DNA from: Opitutaceae bacterium
GTDB taxonomy: Bacteria > Verrucomicrobiota > Verrucomicrobiia > Opitutales > Opitutaceae
DNA length: 32,229 bases
Reading direction: 5' to 3'
Assembly: GCA_025360455.1 (NCBI GenBank)
Contig: JANYCF010000149.1
Location: 1 to 32,229, forward strand
The notes beneath the pieces are model-generated. The model saw only the letters and a program-made list of their open reading frames with translations, searched no databases and was not told the origin of the DNA. Shown piece by piece: positions 1 to 7,720 of the stretch. Both the position numbers and the translations under genes were made by a program. Numbering within the stretch: position 1 is the first letter of the stretch; each line of letters starts with the position of its first letter.

Positions 1-96
1 TTGCCCGCTTGCGCAGGCTTGAAGCTCGATTGTCTACCCCTAGCCAACCGAACAACTAAATTATAGCTATTCCTATGCCTATATCGTCGCTGGATG

Positions 97-129
97 AAAA
101 AAATTCAGGAAATATGTGAGATATTTTCT
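97..129 (-). terminator. possible Rho-independent terminator after the Hsp20 pair
   Basis: Read on the minus strand just downstream of the Hsp20 stop codon, 9-nt arms (121-129 and 107-115) pair with one A-C mismatch around a 5-nt loop. A run of seven T follows three bases later (97-103 on the minus strand). The stem is AT-rich and therefore weak, so this is a tentative call. Confidence 0.35.
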
Positions 130-141
130 AAAAGTTACCCA

Positions 142-555
142 TCAGCTGATAACAACTTTTCTAGGCTTCACTGCTTCCACTTTCGGCAACGAAACCCGCA
201 AAAGTCCCTCTTTTAGTTCCGCGGCAATTTTTGCCACGTCAATGGTATTGTTGTGCTCAAGGGATAGCTTGAAGGGTGCATCAACTGATTCGCGATAAAG
301 CGTCGTCCAACCGGCAGGCAATGGCCAAGCCCGACGACCACTGATGATGATACGCTCGTTTTCAGCCGTGAATTCCAAGTTTTCCTTGGTGACTCCGGGC
401 AGCTGCACCGTGAGTGCCCAAGCATCGGGGGTTTCATTGATTTCGAAATACGGCTTGACGGTAAACCCGCCATTTTCCGCGCTTTCGTCTGTGCCCTCAG
501 CTGGGCGTCGGGCAAAACGGGTGAAACGAGGTGTGATCTGATTTAAGATATTCAT
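142..555 (-). CDS. Hsp20/alpha-crystallin small heat-shock protein (downstream copy)
   Basis: A 137-aa cytoplasmic small heat-shock protein, an ATP-independent holdase that binds unfolding proteins. The alpha-crystallin core runs from about residue 30 to the end: it begins with a 'YFEINETPDAWALTVQLPGV' strand pair, has the family's 'LPGVTKENLEF' segment, and ends with the A-x-L-x-x-G-L-L-x-V-x-LPK signature and a short 'KPRKVVIS' tail. The reading frame stays open upstream to 660, but the ATG at 555 is chosen because an AGGA ribosome-binding site lies just before it and the upstream part overlaps the next gene. It lies 31 bp downstream of a second Hsp20 gene, so the two are probably co-transcribed. 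The N-terminal arm (about 30 aa, with ARRPAEGTDE) differs from that of its neighbour, so the pair is diverged and may form mixed oligomers. Confidence 0.9.
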   Translation of the reverse strand: MNILNQITPRFTRFARRPAEGTDESAENGGFTVKPYFEINETPDAWALTVQLPGVTKENLEFTAENERIIISGRRAWPLPAGWTTLYRESVDAPFKLSLEHNNTIDVAKIAAELKEGLLRVSLPKVEAVKPRKVVIS

Positions 556-586
556 TGGGATTTTCCTAAGTAAGTGAGTGATGGGT

Positions 587-1024
587 TCAGTTGACCGAGA
601 CGGTGATTTTGCGGGGCTTGACCTGTTCCTGCTTGGGCAAGGTGACGGTGAGCACGCCATTCTCGTAGCTGGCGCTGACCTTGTCGGCCTGCACCGCTTC
701 GGGAATCGTGATGGAACGAGCCAGACTGAAGGACTCTTCGCCGGATTTGCGGGAGGCGTTGAGATTCAGATAGTCATCGACCATCTCGACGTTGATGGCT
801 TCGCGGGTTACCCCGGGAAGTTCGGCTCGGACATAGAGATTATCTTTGTCCTCATACAGATCGACGGGGAAGCGAGGTGCCACCGCCGGCGGAGTCAAGT
901 CCGCCAAAGCTGTCTCGAATGCCCGATCAATTTCCGTTTCCAGACCGGACCAGAGGGCCCGATTCGCCAGTGCCGGAAAAAGTGCTGCACGGCGAGGCTG
1001 TTGATAGCGAATGATACGATTCAT
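587..1024 (-). CDS. Hsp20/alpha-crystallin small heat-shock protein (upstream copy)
   Basis: A 145-aa small heat-shock protein. The N-terminus carries an amphipathic 'PALANRALWSGLETEIDRAF' arm. The alpha-crystallin domain follows from about residue 50 ('FPVDLYEDKDNLYVRAELPG') and ends with 'YENGVLTVTLPKQEQVKPRK', the A-x-x-x-N-G-V-L signature of the family. The start is placed at the ATG at 1024, which has GGAG nine bases upstream; an ATG at 1060 is in frame but has no such site. It is the first gene of a two-gene Hsp20 unit. No CIRCE operator (TTAGCACTC-N9-GAGTGCTAA) was seen upstream, so heat regulation by HrcA is not supported here. Confidence 0.92.
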   Translation of the reverse strand: MNRIIRYQQPRRAALFPALANRALWSGLETEIDRAFETALADLTPPAVAPRFPVDLYEDKDNLYVRAELPGVTREAINVEMVDDYLNLNASRKSGEESFSLARSITIPEAVQADKVSASYENGVLTVTLPKQEQVKPRKITVSVN

Positions 1025-1144
1025 GATTTGGTACTCCAATGAAGGGTTAAGGTTGAACATTAAAACACCTGTGCATCGTCCGTGCCGATCCTACCCGCAC
1101 CACAAGTCCCGGCAGAAACGCTACTTGCTGTGCGCCCCGTGAAT

Positions 1145-1669
1145 TCACTGGGAAAAATCGCCCAGGCTGCGCCGTCTCACTTGGGAAATTTCGGCACGCA
1201 ACCGAATATAAAAAACAAGAAGAGGCACTTCTCGGCGGATTTTACCGAGCAAGAGGTACTCCTCCACTCCCGTACGCACCGCGCCCATCTCCAAATAGAA
1301 CGGCTCGGCATTTTGATCGGATTTGATCCGCAGCTCCTTCACCCCAGCAGCCCGCGCTTGCACGACAGCCTCCGCAAAAAGCGCCCGGCCCAAACCTCGG
1401 CCGATATAGGCCGGCTTCAGCCAGAGATGTTCCAAGTGCAGCGCGTCCTCTTGTCGTTTCAAAGCAAAGAAACCCACCACGTCCCCCGCGTATTGCGCCA
1501 CGCACACGGATTGGGTACGAATAAAGTCCGGTGTCACCGTAAGCTCCTCGCGCCACTCCTCCATCCATTCGCGTGGATAACCCCAGTGCTGCTTGGCGGC
1601 AAAAGCGATCGCCGAAAGCATTTCCCCCTCCCCTTCTTGCGCACGCTGAAACAGCACAGGTAAGTTCAT
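1145..1669 (-). CDS. GNAT-family N-acetyltransferase
   Basis: A 174-aa acetyltransferase of the Gcn5-related fold, which transfers an acetyl group from acetyl-CoA to an amine; the substrate cannot be named. The acetyl-CoA-binding motif A is clear around residues 83-100: a 'LEHLWLKPAYIGRGLGRALF' segment with the Q/R-x-x-G-x-G/A loop (RGLGRA). A strand with 'ELRIKSDQNAEPFYLEMGAV' follows, the usual motif B with its A-x-x-F-Y-x-x-x-G pattern. It is transcribed away from the aminotransferase gene that begins at 1754. Residues after about 145 form a basic tail of no recognised domain. Confidence 0.82.
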   Translation of the reverse strand: MNLPVLFQRAQEGEGEMLSAIAFAAKQHWGYPREWMEEWREELTVTPDFIRTQSVCVAQYAGDVVGFFALKRQEDALHLEHLWLKPAYIGRGLGRALFAEAVVQARAAGVKELRIKSDQNAEPFYLEMGAVRTGVEEYLLLGKIRREVPLLVFYIRLRAEISQVRRRSLGDFSQ

Positions 1670-1753
1670 CGCGGCACAGTTGGTCAGTTTCCTCGTATAA
1701 CGTCAAAAATTTCCGTGCCTTCGCGCCGCCCCCAGCTTCAATATCCCCTTACC

Positions 1754-2911
1754 ATGTCCTTCGATTTCGAAAGCTCACCCGAACGCCGTCACACCGACTC
1801 CCAGAAATGGCAGAAGTATGCCGGCCGCGATATTTTGCCCATGTGGGTGGCCGATATGGATTTCAAATCCTCTCCGGCCATCATCGCCGCCCTGCAGGAA
1901 CGCGTCGCTCACGGCGTCTTCGGCTACGCCCGCCCGGTGAAATCCACCGTCGACGCTGTCGTCCAAGCCATGGAGCAACGCTATGGCTGGCGGATCGATC
2001 CCACCTGGCTCGTCTGGCTGCCCGGCCTCGTCGTCGGCCTGAACGTCATGGCACAAGCGTTTGCCCAACCCGGCGACGAAGTCCTCACGCTCACGCCGGT
2101 TTATCCGCCTTTCATGACCGCGCCGAAAAACAGCGCACGTATTTCGATTCAAGTTCCCTTCCAGCTCAACGCCGCCGCCGGTCGCTGGGAAATCGATTGG
2201 CCTGCCCTCGAACTCGCGGTCACGCCGCGAACCCGGATGTTTTATCTCTGCAACCCGCACAATCCCCTCGCCCGCGTCTGGCGCCGTGAAGAGTTGGTGC
2301 GGCTCGGCGAATTCTGCATGCGCCATAATCTCCTGCTTTGCTCCGACGAGATCCATTGCGATCTGATTCTCGATGCCCTGCCGCACATTCCCACCGCACT
2401 ACTCGGTGACGACATTGCCCGCCGCACCATCACGCTCATGGCCCCGAGCAAAACCTACAACGTCCCCGGCCTCGGCACTTCTTTCGCGATCATTCCCGAC
2501 GCCACGCTGCGCGCCCAATTCATCCGTGCCGCCACTGGCATCATGGCCGAAGTAACCAATCTCGGTTTCACTGCCTGCGAAGCCGCCTATCGCCACAGTG
2601 AACCGTGGCGCCAAGGTCTGCTGCAAACCCTGCGCGGCAATCGCGATCTGCTGATTGATTTTGTCGCCCGCGAATTACCCGGCGTGAAAATCGAAGCACC
2701 GATCGAAGCCACCTACCTGGCCTGGCTCAACGTCTCCGCGTTGAAACTCACCGATCCCATCGCGCACTTTGAGCAACACGGAGTCGGCCTGAGCGACGGC
2801 ACCTATTTTGCGGCACCTCGTGGCTCACACGTCCGGATCAATTTCGGCTGCCCGCGCTCGACGCTCACCGAAGCCCTCGCCCGCATGAAACGCGCGCTCA
2901 CGGCCCGTTGA
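1754..2911 (+). CDS. PatB/MalY-type PLP-dependent C-S lyase / aminotransferase
   Basis: A 385-aa cytoplasmic fold-type I PLP enzyme of the PatB/MalY branch. Members are usually cystathionine beta-lyases, cleaving the C-S bond of cystathionine to homocysteine, pyruvate and ammonia. The N-terminus has the branch's 'LPMWVADMDFKSSPAI' segment. PLP contacts are visible: Asn170 in 'CNPHNP', Asp198 in 'CSDEIHCD' and the Schiff-base Lys233 in 'APSKTYN'. 'NPHNPLARVW' has L-A where relatives often have P-G or T-G, a small oddity in a substrate loop. The start is set at the ATG at 1754 because the family begins with 'MSFDFE'-like residues; an in-frame ATG at 1715 would add 13 residues of no similarity. 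Neither start has a good ribosome-binding site. Length fits the family (about 385-400 aa). A general aminotransferase role is the alternative. Confidence 0.88.
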   Translation: MSFDFESSPERRHTDSQKWQKYAGRDILPMWVADMDFKSSPAIIAALQERVAHGVFGYARPVKSTVDAVVQAMEQRYGWRIDPTWLVWLPGLVVGLNVMAQAFAQPGDEVLTLTPVYPPFMTAPKNSARISIQVPFQLNAAAGRWEIDWPALELAVTPRTRMFYLCNPHNPLARVWRREELVRLGEFCMRHNLLLCSDEIHCDLILDALPHIPTALLGDDIARRTITLMAPSKTYNVPGLGTSFAIIPDATLRAQFIRAATGIMAEVTNLGFTACEAAYRHSEPWRQGLLQTLRGNRDLLIDFVARELPGVKIEAPIEATYLAWLNVSALKLTDPIAHFEQHGVGLSDGTYFAAPRGSHVRINFGCPRSTLTEALARMKRALTAR

Positions 2912-2920
2912 ATATTGGCC

Positions 2921-3007
2921 GTAGCGCAGGCTTCCAGCCTGCATTCGGAAACCAGCAGGCTTCCCGTCCAGCCTGTCTCCCCTCGGCAGGCTGGATGCCT
3001 GCACTAC
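2921..3007. repeat. 87-bp intergenic palindromic element (GCAGGC type)
   Basis: The 22-bp ends (2921-2942 and 2986-3007) are inverted copies of each other, matching at 20 of 22 positions and ending in GTAG...CTAC. Each end is itself a hairpin: GCAGGC-TTCCA-GCCTGC at 2926-2942 and GCAGGC-TGGAT-GCCTGC at 2986-3002. A third, looser CAGGC/GCCTG pair lies in the middle (2956-2975). The whole element fills most of the gap between the aminotransferase and the dihydrouridine synthase. It resembles a REP/BIME-type repeat; an element of the same layout lies at 18748-18830. Confidence 0.85.
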
Positions 3008-3032
3008 GAAAACAGTTTGCTCTGTCTGCCAC

Positions 3033-4163
3033 TTGACCAAACATCCCCGCGTGCGCATCGGGCCCTATCAGTTCGACTCCAATCTTTTTCTCTCGCCGCT
3101 CGCGGGCTACACCAATCTGCCTTTTCGGCTCGTCGTGCGCGAAGTCGGCGGCCTCGACTGGGCGACGACCGACCTGATCAACGCGCGCTCGCTGCTCGAA
3201 CGTAATCCGCGCGGACTCCAACTCGCCCAAACCTGCGCCGCAGAAAAATTACTCGCCGTCCAACTCTTCGGTTCCGTCCCCGAGGAAATGCGCGACGCCG
3301 CTGCCCTCGTGGAATCGATGGGAATCGCCAGCGTCGATATTAACATGGGTTGCCCCGTCCGCAAAGTCGTGGGCATTGGCGGTGGCTCCGCGATGATGAC
3401 TGAGCTGCACAAAACGCAGGCGCTCGTGCGCGGCATGGTCAACGCCGTCAAAATCCCCATCACCGCCAAGATGCGTCTCGGTTGGGATGAGGACAACCTC
3501 ACGGCCCCCGATCTCGCCCGTGCGCTGGAAGATGTGGGTGTCGCCGCGATTTTTGTTCATGGTCGCACGCGCGCCCAAGGCTTCAGCGGCACCGTGAATC
3601 TCGCCGGCATCCGCACCGTCGTGCAGGCGGTGAAAACGATTCCCGTTATCGGCAATGGCGACGTCACCACCATCGACGCCACCAAACACATGCTCGACGA
3701 GACGGGCTGTGCCGGAGTCAGCATTGGTCGCGGCGCGTTCTATAATCCGTGGATTTTCCGTCAGTCGCTCGACTTCATCCGCCACGGCACTCGGCCCATC
3801 GAGGCCAGCCTGGCCGAGCGCCTGCACGTGATGCGCCGCCATCTCGATCTCGCGGTCGAAGTTTTCGGTGAGGAACTTGGCTGCAAACTTTTCCGCAAGC
3901 CCGCCGCTTGGTACGCAAAGCGCCTCGGACCCGCGAAAGAATTCAAGCGCTCCGTCGTCTATTTAAAAACCCGCGCTGAGTTCGAGGAGATCGTCGCCCG
4001 CTATGAAATCTGGCGCAAACCGTATTGCGACGAGCGCGGCGAATTACTGCCGCGGTTTCGTCCGGAGGCGATGGTCGCCTCTTTCATGCGCGACGACGAT
4101 GATCCGGCAGTGACCCGCAGAGAGTCGATCCCCGTGCCGAAAGGCCCGGTGGATACGTGGTAA
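3033..4163 (+). CDS. tRNA-dihydrouridine synthase (Dus family)
   Basis: A 376-aa FMN enzyme that reduces uridine to dihydrouridine in tRNA D-loops with NADPH. The TIM barrel begins with 'LFLSPLAGYTNLPFR', the FMN-binding 'APM(A/L)G-T' region of the family. The catalytic cysteine is Cys107 in 'VDINMGCPVRKVV', and 'ITAKMRLGWDED' and 'FVHGRTRAQGFSG' follow, the expected barrel strands and His motif. 'IPVIGNGDVT' and 'GVSIGRGAFYNPWIF' form the phosphate-binding end. The C-terminal helical domain (residues 265-376) is somewhat long and ends with an acidic 'RDDDDP' stretch. The frame opens with a TTG at 3033; a GTG at 3051 is the alternative, and neither has a clear ribosome-binding site. The start lies only 25 bp after the palindromic element. 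It looks most like DusB, but the subfamily cannot be fixed by eye. Confidence 0.9.
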   Translation: MTKHPRVRIGPYQFDSNLFLSPLAGYTNLPFRLVVREVGGLDWATTDLINARSLLERNPRGLQLAQTCAAEKLLAVQLFGSVPEEMRDAAALVESMGIASVDINMGCPVRKVVGIGGGSAMMTELHKTQALVRGMVNAVKIPITAKMRLGWDEDNLTAPDLARALEDVGVAAIFVHGRTRAQGFSGTVNLAGIRTVVQAVKTIPVIGNGDVTTIDATKHMLDETGCAGVSIGRGAFYNPWIFRQSLDFIRHGTRPIEASLAERLHVMRRHLDLAVEVFGEELGCKLFRKPAAWYAKRLGPAKEFKRSVVYLKTRAEFEEIVARYEIWRKPYCDERGELLPRFRPEAMVASFMRDDDDPAVTRRESIPVPKGPVDTW

Positions 4164-4319
4164 GTCGATTCAATCACTCCGGCACTGAATGAAGTTCTCA
4201 CGCTATGCGGAGTAACCTCACCCCGCATTGGCCTGCAGAGAAATGCATCCGCCTGTGGGTCAAAAACGTAATAACAGGAAACTCCGACTCCTCACGTCTC
4301 AACCTGCGTTGCAATTCCC

Positions 4320-5360
4320 TTGGCCTCTCCCACTCCACGCCGTTTCGGCGCCTCTCTCATCCAATGGATTGATTCCGATTTCTCCCTCGAATCGCCGGAA
4401 GCCATCCGTGCCCAACCCGATGGCGTCAACCTCGTGCGGTGCATTCCGTTTATCATTCTTCATCTCGGATGCTTGGGCGTGATTTGGGTGAATTGGAGCT
4501 GGTTTGCGCTTTGGACCGCCGTCGCGTTGTACTTCATCCGGATGTTTTTCGTGACGGGTTTCTTTCACCGCTATTTCTGCCACAAAACCTACCATACCTC
4601 CCGCTTCGGCCAGTTCCTCCTTGCCGCCTGCACCGGCACCACCGTCCAACGCGGACCGCTCTGGTGGGCGTATCATCACCGGCATCATCACCAGCACTCG
4701 GACACCGACGAAGACGCGCATTCGCCGCACATTCACGGCTTCTGGTGGTCGCACATCGGCTGGATCACCAGCCGGCGTAATTTTCCCACCGATTACTCCA
4801 AGGTGAAAGACCTCGCCCAATACCCCGAGCTCGTCTGGTTGAACCGCTTCGATATCGTCGTGCCGGTCGTCTTCGCCACGGCTTTATTTGGGCTCGGTGT
4901 TTATCTCCAATCGGCATTTCCGCATCTCGGCACGAACGGGCCGCAACTGCTCATCTGGGGTTTCTTTATCAGCACCACCGTGCTTTTTCATGGCACCGCC
5001 TCGATCAATTCCTTCACGCATATTTGGGGCAGCCGGCGTTTCCAAACCGACGACGACTCGCGCAATAATTTTCTCCTCTCGCTCATCACGCTCGGCGAAG
5101 GCTGGCACAACAACCACCACCGCTACCAAAGCGCCACGCGTAACGGTTTCTACTGGTGGGAAATCGATCCCACCTACTATGGCCTGAAACTGCTTTCGTG
5201 GACGGGCTTCATCCGAAACCTGAAACCCGTACCCCAGTCCATCTACGATGAGGCGGCGCTCCTGAACCGCCAGAATCGTTTGCCACAAATCCAGCCGCTC
5301 AGTCTGGGCTCCGATAGGATGGCAATCGAAAACCGTAAATCCAAAAGCGTAATTTCCTAA
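4320..5360 (+). CDS. membrane acyl (delta-9-type) fatty acid desaturase
   Basis: A 346-aa integral-membrane di-iron desaturase that introduces a double bond into an acyl chain (acyl-CoA or lipid-bound). The three histidine boxes are present: H-x4-H at residues 83-88 ('HRYFCH'), H-x2-HH near 120-124 in 'YHHRHHHQH', and 'WHNNHHRY' about 100 residues before the end. Hydrophobic segments at about 41-80 and 180-225 fit the four-helix layout. The first usable start is the TTG at 4320; an in-frame TAA lies at 4272 and no in-frame ATG precedes the first box, so the start is uncertain. The stop codon overlaps the next gene's ATG (TAATG), so translation is coupled. The last 13 residues ('MAIENRKSKSVIS') are encoded by a copy of an AT-rich repeat (see 5323-5346) and are probably not ancestral. 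It is the first gene of the lipid locus and would supply the double bond that the CFA-type methyltransferases act on. Confidence 0.9.
   Translation: MASPTPRRFGASLIQWIDSDFSLESPEAIRAQPDGVNLVRCIPFIILHLGCLGVIWVNWSWFALWTAVALYFIRMFFVTGFFHRYFCHKTYHTSRFGQFLLAACTGTTVQRGPLWWAYHHRHHHQHSDTDEDAHSPHIHGFWWSHIGWITSRRNFPTDYSKVKDLAQYPELVWLNRFDIVVPVVFATALFGLGVYLQSAFPHLGTNGPQLLIWGFFISTTVLFHGTASINSFTHIWGSRRFQTDDDSRNNFLLSLITLGEGWHNNHHRYQSATRNGFYWWEIDPTYYGLKLLSWTGFIRNLKPVPQSIYDEAALLNRQNRLPQIQPLSLGSDRMAIENRKSKSVIS
5323..5346 (+). repeat. AT-rich 'IENRKSK' repeat at the desaturase 3' end
   Basis: A 24-bp stretch matching 20 of 24 positions with 7092-7115 inside the DUF1365 gene. Both are read in the same frame and give I-E-N-R-(K/E)-(S/P)-K. 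Here it forms the C-terminal tail of the desaturase, shortly before the TAATG junction. Confidence 0.6.
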
Positions 5361-6646
5361 TGCCTTCTCTCGCCATCATCGGCACCGGCATCTCCGGACT
5401 CGGTTGCGCCCACTTTCTGCACCGACACTTCGACATCACTCTGTTTGAGCAGGCCAACTACACGGGGGGCCACACCAACACCGTAACCGTGCCGGAGAAA
5501 GACACCGGGCACCCCGTCTCCATCGACACCGGCTTCATGGTTTTCAACTACGAGACCTATCCGCAACTCACGCGACTGTTTAGCGAACTCGATGTGCCGG
5601 TGAAGAAAACTGACATGTCGTTCAGCGTGCGCCACGAAGACACCGGCCTCGAATTCTGCGGCTCCTCGCTCAACCACCTTTTCGCGCAACGCCGGAATTT
5701 TTTCCGACCTTCGTTCTATCGGATGCTGTTCCAAATCGACCGGTTCAATCGCGAGGCCGTCGCCGCTTTAGACGATCCCGCGTTCGAGCTGCTCACCCTC
5801 GCCGAGTATGTGAAGGCCCGCGGCTACGCCACCGATTTTCTCGATCTCTACCTCATACCGATGAGCAGTGCGGTGTGGTCCACGCCGCCCGACAAAATGC
5901 TGCAGTTCCCGGCGCGCACGCTCCTGCGCTTCTTCCACAACCACGGTTTCCTCGGTCTCCACACCCAGCACCAATGGTGGACGGTCGATGGCGGTGCCCG
6001 GCAATACGTCACCCGCCTCACCGCACCGTGGCGCGACCGTATCCGGAAAAACACCAAAGTCGTCCGCGTCACCCGCCGGCCCGATGGCGTCCACCTCACG
6101 ACGGCCAACGGCACCACCGAGCGTTTCGATCACGTCATCCTCGCCGCGCACGGTCACGAATCCCTCGCCGCGCTCGCCGACCCCACTCCCGACGAAACTC
6201 AACTGCTCCACGAATTCCAGTACCAGCCCAACATCGCCACGCTGCACACCGATACGTCGGTGATGCCCCGCACGAAACTCGCCTGGTCCGCGTGGAATTA
6301 TTCGATCGCCCGCGATGCCACCGGTCTCGTCAACCCGATGACGATTTACTGGATGAACAAACTCCAAGGCGTCTCTGATCGCGAAAATTACTTCGTCTCT
6401 ATCAATCGCCCCGAGACCATCGATCCCCGGCGCGTCCTGAAAACGATTCAGTACGAACATCCGCTCTTCACGCTCGGCGCTGTCCGCGCGCAGACCAAAA
6501 TCCCCGCCCTCAACCAAGCCGCCGCCGACACCACCAAAACCTATTACTGCGGCGCATGGACGCGTTACGGTTTCCACGAAGACGGCATCCTCTCCGCCGT
6601 GAATCTTTCCCGTCAGCTCCTCGGTCGAGATCCTTGGGCGGCCTGA
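5360..6646 (+). CDS. FAD-dependent oxidoreductase, amine-oxidase-like (COG2907 type)
   Basis: A 428-aa flavoprotein. The Rossmann FAD-binding site is at the N-terminus: G-x-G-x-x-G at residues 8-13 and Glu30 closing the second strand ('LFEQANYTGGHTNTV', with the GGH-x-x-T loop typical of this group). The C-terminus has the second FAD segment 'YYCGAWTRYGFHEDGILSAV'. Middle motifs 'IDTGFMVFNYETYPQLTRLF' and 'YLIPMSSAVWSTP' are those of the group that lies next to DUF1365 and CFA-type genes in many bacteria. No amine substrate is established; genomic context points to oxidation or desaturation of a modified acyl chain. Translation is coupled to the desaturase by TAATG. A 222-bp gap with two repeats separates it from the next gene. 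Confidence 0.88.
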   Translation: MPSLAIIGTGISGLGCAHFLHRHFDITLFEQANYTGGHTNTVTVPEKDTGHPVSIDTGFMVFNYETYPQLTRLFSELDVPVKKTDMSFSVRHEDTGLEFCGSSLNHLFAQRRNFFRPSFYRMLFQIDRFNREAVAALDDPAFELLTLAEYVKARGYATDFLDLYLIPMSSAVWSTPPDKMLQFPARTLLRFFHNHGFLGLHTQHQWWTVDGGARQYVTRLTAPWRDRIRKNTKVVRVTRRPDGVHLTTANGTTERFDHVILAAHGHESLAALADPTPDETQLLHEFQYQPNIATLHTDTSVMPRTKLAWSAWNYSIARDATGLVNPMTIYWMNKLQGVSDRENYFVSINRPETIDPRRVLKTIQYEHPLFTLGAVRAQTKIPALNQAAADTTKTYYCGAWTRYGFHEDGILSAVNLSRQLLGRDPWAA

Positions 6647-6672
6647 GCTAAAACTATGGCGTTGAATCAGCA

Positions 6673-6696
6673 GGGCGGGGTTTGGAAATCCCGCCC
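6673..6696. repeat. GGGCGGG/CCCGCCC hairpin between FAD enzyme and DUF1365 gene
   Basis: GGGCGGG (6673-6679) and CCCGCCC (6690-6696) pair. The stem extends inward through a G-U pair and TTT/AAA, giving about 11 bp with a 2-nt loop. There is no T-run on either side, so it is classed as an intergenic palindrome rather than a terminator, although it could pause transcription or protect the upstream message. Confidence 0.6.
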
Positions 6697-6748
6697 TACA
6701 ACTGTTCGGCAGCTCCAAGTTGGAGGGTAGCGACAACGTGGCCACGCT

Positions 6749-6788
6749 TCGGACCACGCTTTCGCCTTCGGCTCAAGCGCGGCTACAA
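6749..6788 (+). repeat. 40-bp dispersed repeat, copy 1
   Basis: This stretch matches the reverse complement of 12038-12077 at 38 of 40 positions. Weaker similarity continues upstream, where both copies have a GTAG...CCACG stretch. Copy 1 lies in the gap between the FAD enzyme and the DUF1365 gene; copy 2 lies just past the end of the lipid operon in the opposite orientation. Confidence 0.85.
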
Positions 6789-6868
6789 AATCATTTAAAC
6801 CGCTCTAGCGTGAATCTATTTTTGCTTTCCCTGCATCCTCCGCCCTCCCTCGCCCGTAGCATCCAGCA

Positions 6869-7720
6869 GTGAACTCCTGTCTCTACGAGTGTCATATCCT
6901 GCACGAGCGATTTCTGCCCAAATCGCATCGCTTTCTCTATCGCATCTTTCTCTTCGCGCTCGATCTCGACGAACTCGATTCGCTGCACCGCCAACTCCGG
7001 TTGTTTTCACTCGATCGCCGCAACCTGTATTCGTTTCGCGACCGTGATTTTCTCCCGACCGATGAAAAAGTTCACAATCCAGAGACCGGACCAATCGAAA
7101 ATCGGGAACCCAAAATCCAAAATCTCAAGTCCCGCTTCCTCGCCCACTGTGCCGCGCGCGGCACCGTCCTGCCCGCCGATACCCGCGTCCTGCTCGTCAC
7201 CTTGCCGCGCGTCCTCGGCTACCTCTTCAATCCGGTTTCGTTCTACTTCTGCTTCGATCGCACCGGCGCTCCCGTCGCCGCCCTCGCCGAAGTGACCAAC
7301 ACCTTCAAGGAAATGAAGCCGTATTTCCTCGCACCAGAAACGCGGCACGACGGCGCCTTTCGGTTGCGCATCCCAAAACATTTTTACGTCTCACCTTACA
7401 GCGACGTGGATGTGGCCTTCGACTTCGTCCTCCGCCCACCCAACGGCCGGCTCTCCATCCAGATTGATGACTACGTCGGCGACCAGCGCACGCTCACGAG
7501 CAACCTCGCTGGCCCGCGCCAATCGCTGACCGACGCCCGCCTCGCGTGGTTCTCCTTCAAATATCCTTTCATCACCCTCAAGGTGATCAGCCTCATCCAC
7601 TGGCACGCGCTGCGCCTCTGGTGGAAAAACGTCCCGTGGTTCACCAAAGCCGCCAAGCCCGCCGAGCAACGCGCCCTTTACCGTCCCCACTCCAGCATCG
7701 CCACCACGACTCCCTCATGA
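6869..7720 (+). CDS. DUF1365 family protein
   Basis: A 283-aa member of DUF1365 (COG3496), an uncharacterised family nearly always found with COG2907 flavoproteins and CFA-type methyltransferases. It starts with GTG at 6869, giving 'NSCLYECHILHERFLPKSHRF'; the family begins with a comparable 'Y-x-G-x-V-x-H-x-R-x-x-P-x-x-H-x-F' pattern. The best-conserved block is present: 'LPRVLGYLFNPVSFYFCFD', followed by 'EVTNTFKEMKPY' and 'KHFYVSPY'. Oddity: residues around 70-90 ('NPETGPIENREPKIQN') look like extra sequence encoded by the AT-rich repeat at 7092-7124. They sit where relatives go straight from the 'RDRD' segment into the 'L-x-x-x-A-x-x-G' helix. Its stop overlaps the next ATG (ATGA). The molecular function is unknown; a role in acyl-chain or lipid modification is inferred from context only. 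Confidence 0.85.
   Translation: MNSCLYECHILHERFLPKSHRFLYRIFLFALDLDELDSLHRQLRLFSLDRRNLYSFRDRDFLPTDEKVHNPETGPIENREPKIQNLKSRFLAHCAARGTVLPADTRVLLVTLPRVLGYLFNPVSFYFCFDRTGAPVAALAEVTNTFKEMKPYFLAPETRHDGAFRLRIPKHFYVSPYSDVDVAFDFVLRPPNGRLSIQIDDYVGDQRTLTSNLAGPRQSLTDARLAWFSFKYPFITLKVISLIHWHALRLWWKNVPWFTKAAKPAEQRALYRPHSSIATTTPS
7092..7124 (+). repeat. AT-rich 'IENREPKIQN' repeat inside the DUF1365 gene
   Basis: A low-GC stretch within GC-rich coding DNA, built from AATCGAAAATC/CCAAAATC units. The first 24 bp match the copy at 5323-5346 (20 of 24). It keeps the reading frame and adds roughly 10-17 residues to the protein. Confidence 0.6.

Noticed and set aside
1025-1144. CIRCE or other heat-shock operator before the Hsp20 genes
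   Set aside because: No TTAGCACTC/GAGTGCTAA pair or other convincing repeat was found.
6673-6696. Terminator after the FAD oxidoreductase
   Set aside because: The hairpin is strong but no T-run follows on either strand, so it was called a palindromic repeat.
5768-6757. 329-codon minus-strand open frame over the FAD oxidoreductase
   Set aside because: Mirror frame of a gene with clear FAD motifs; no family resemblance.
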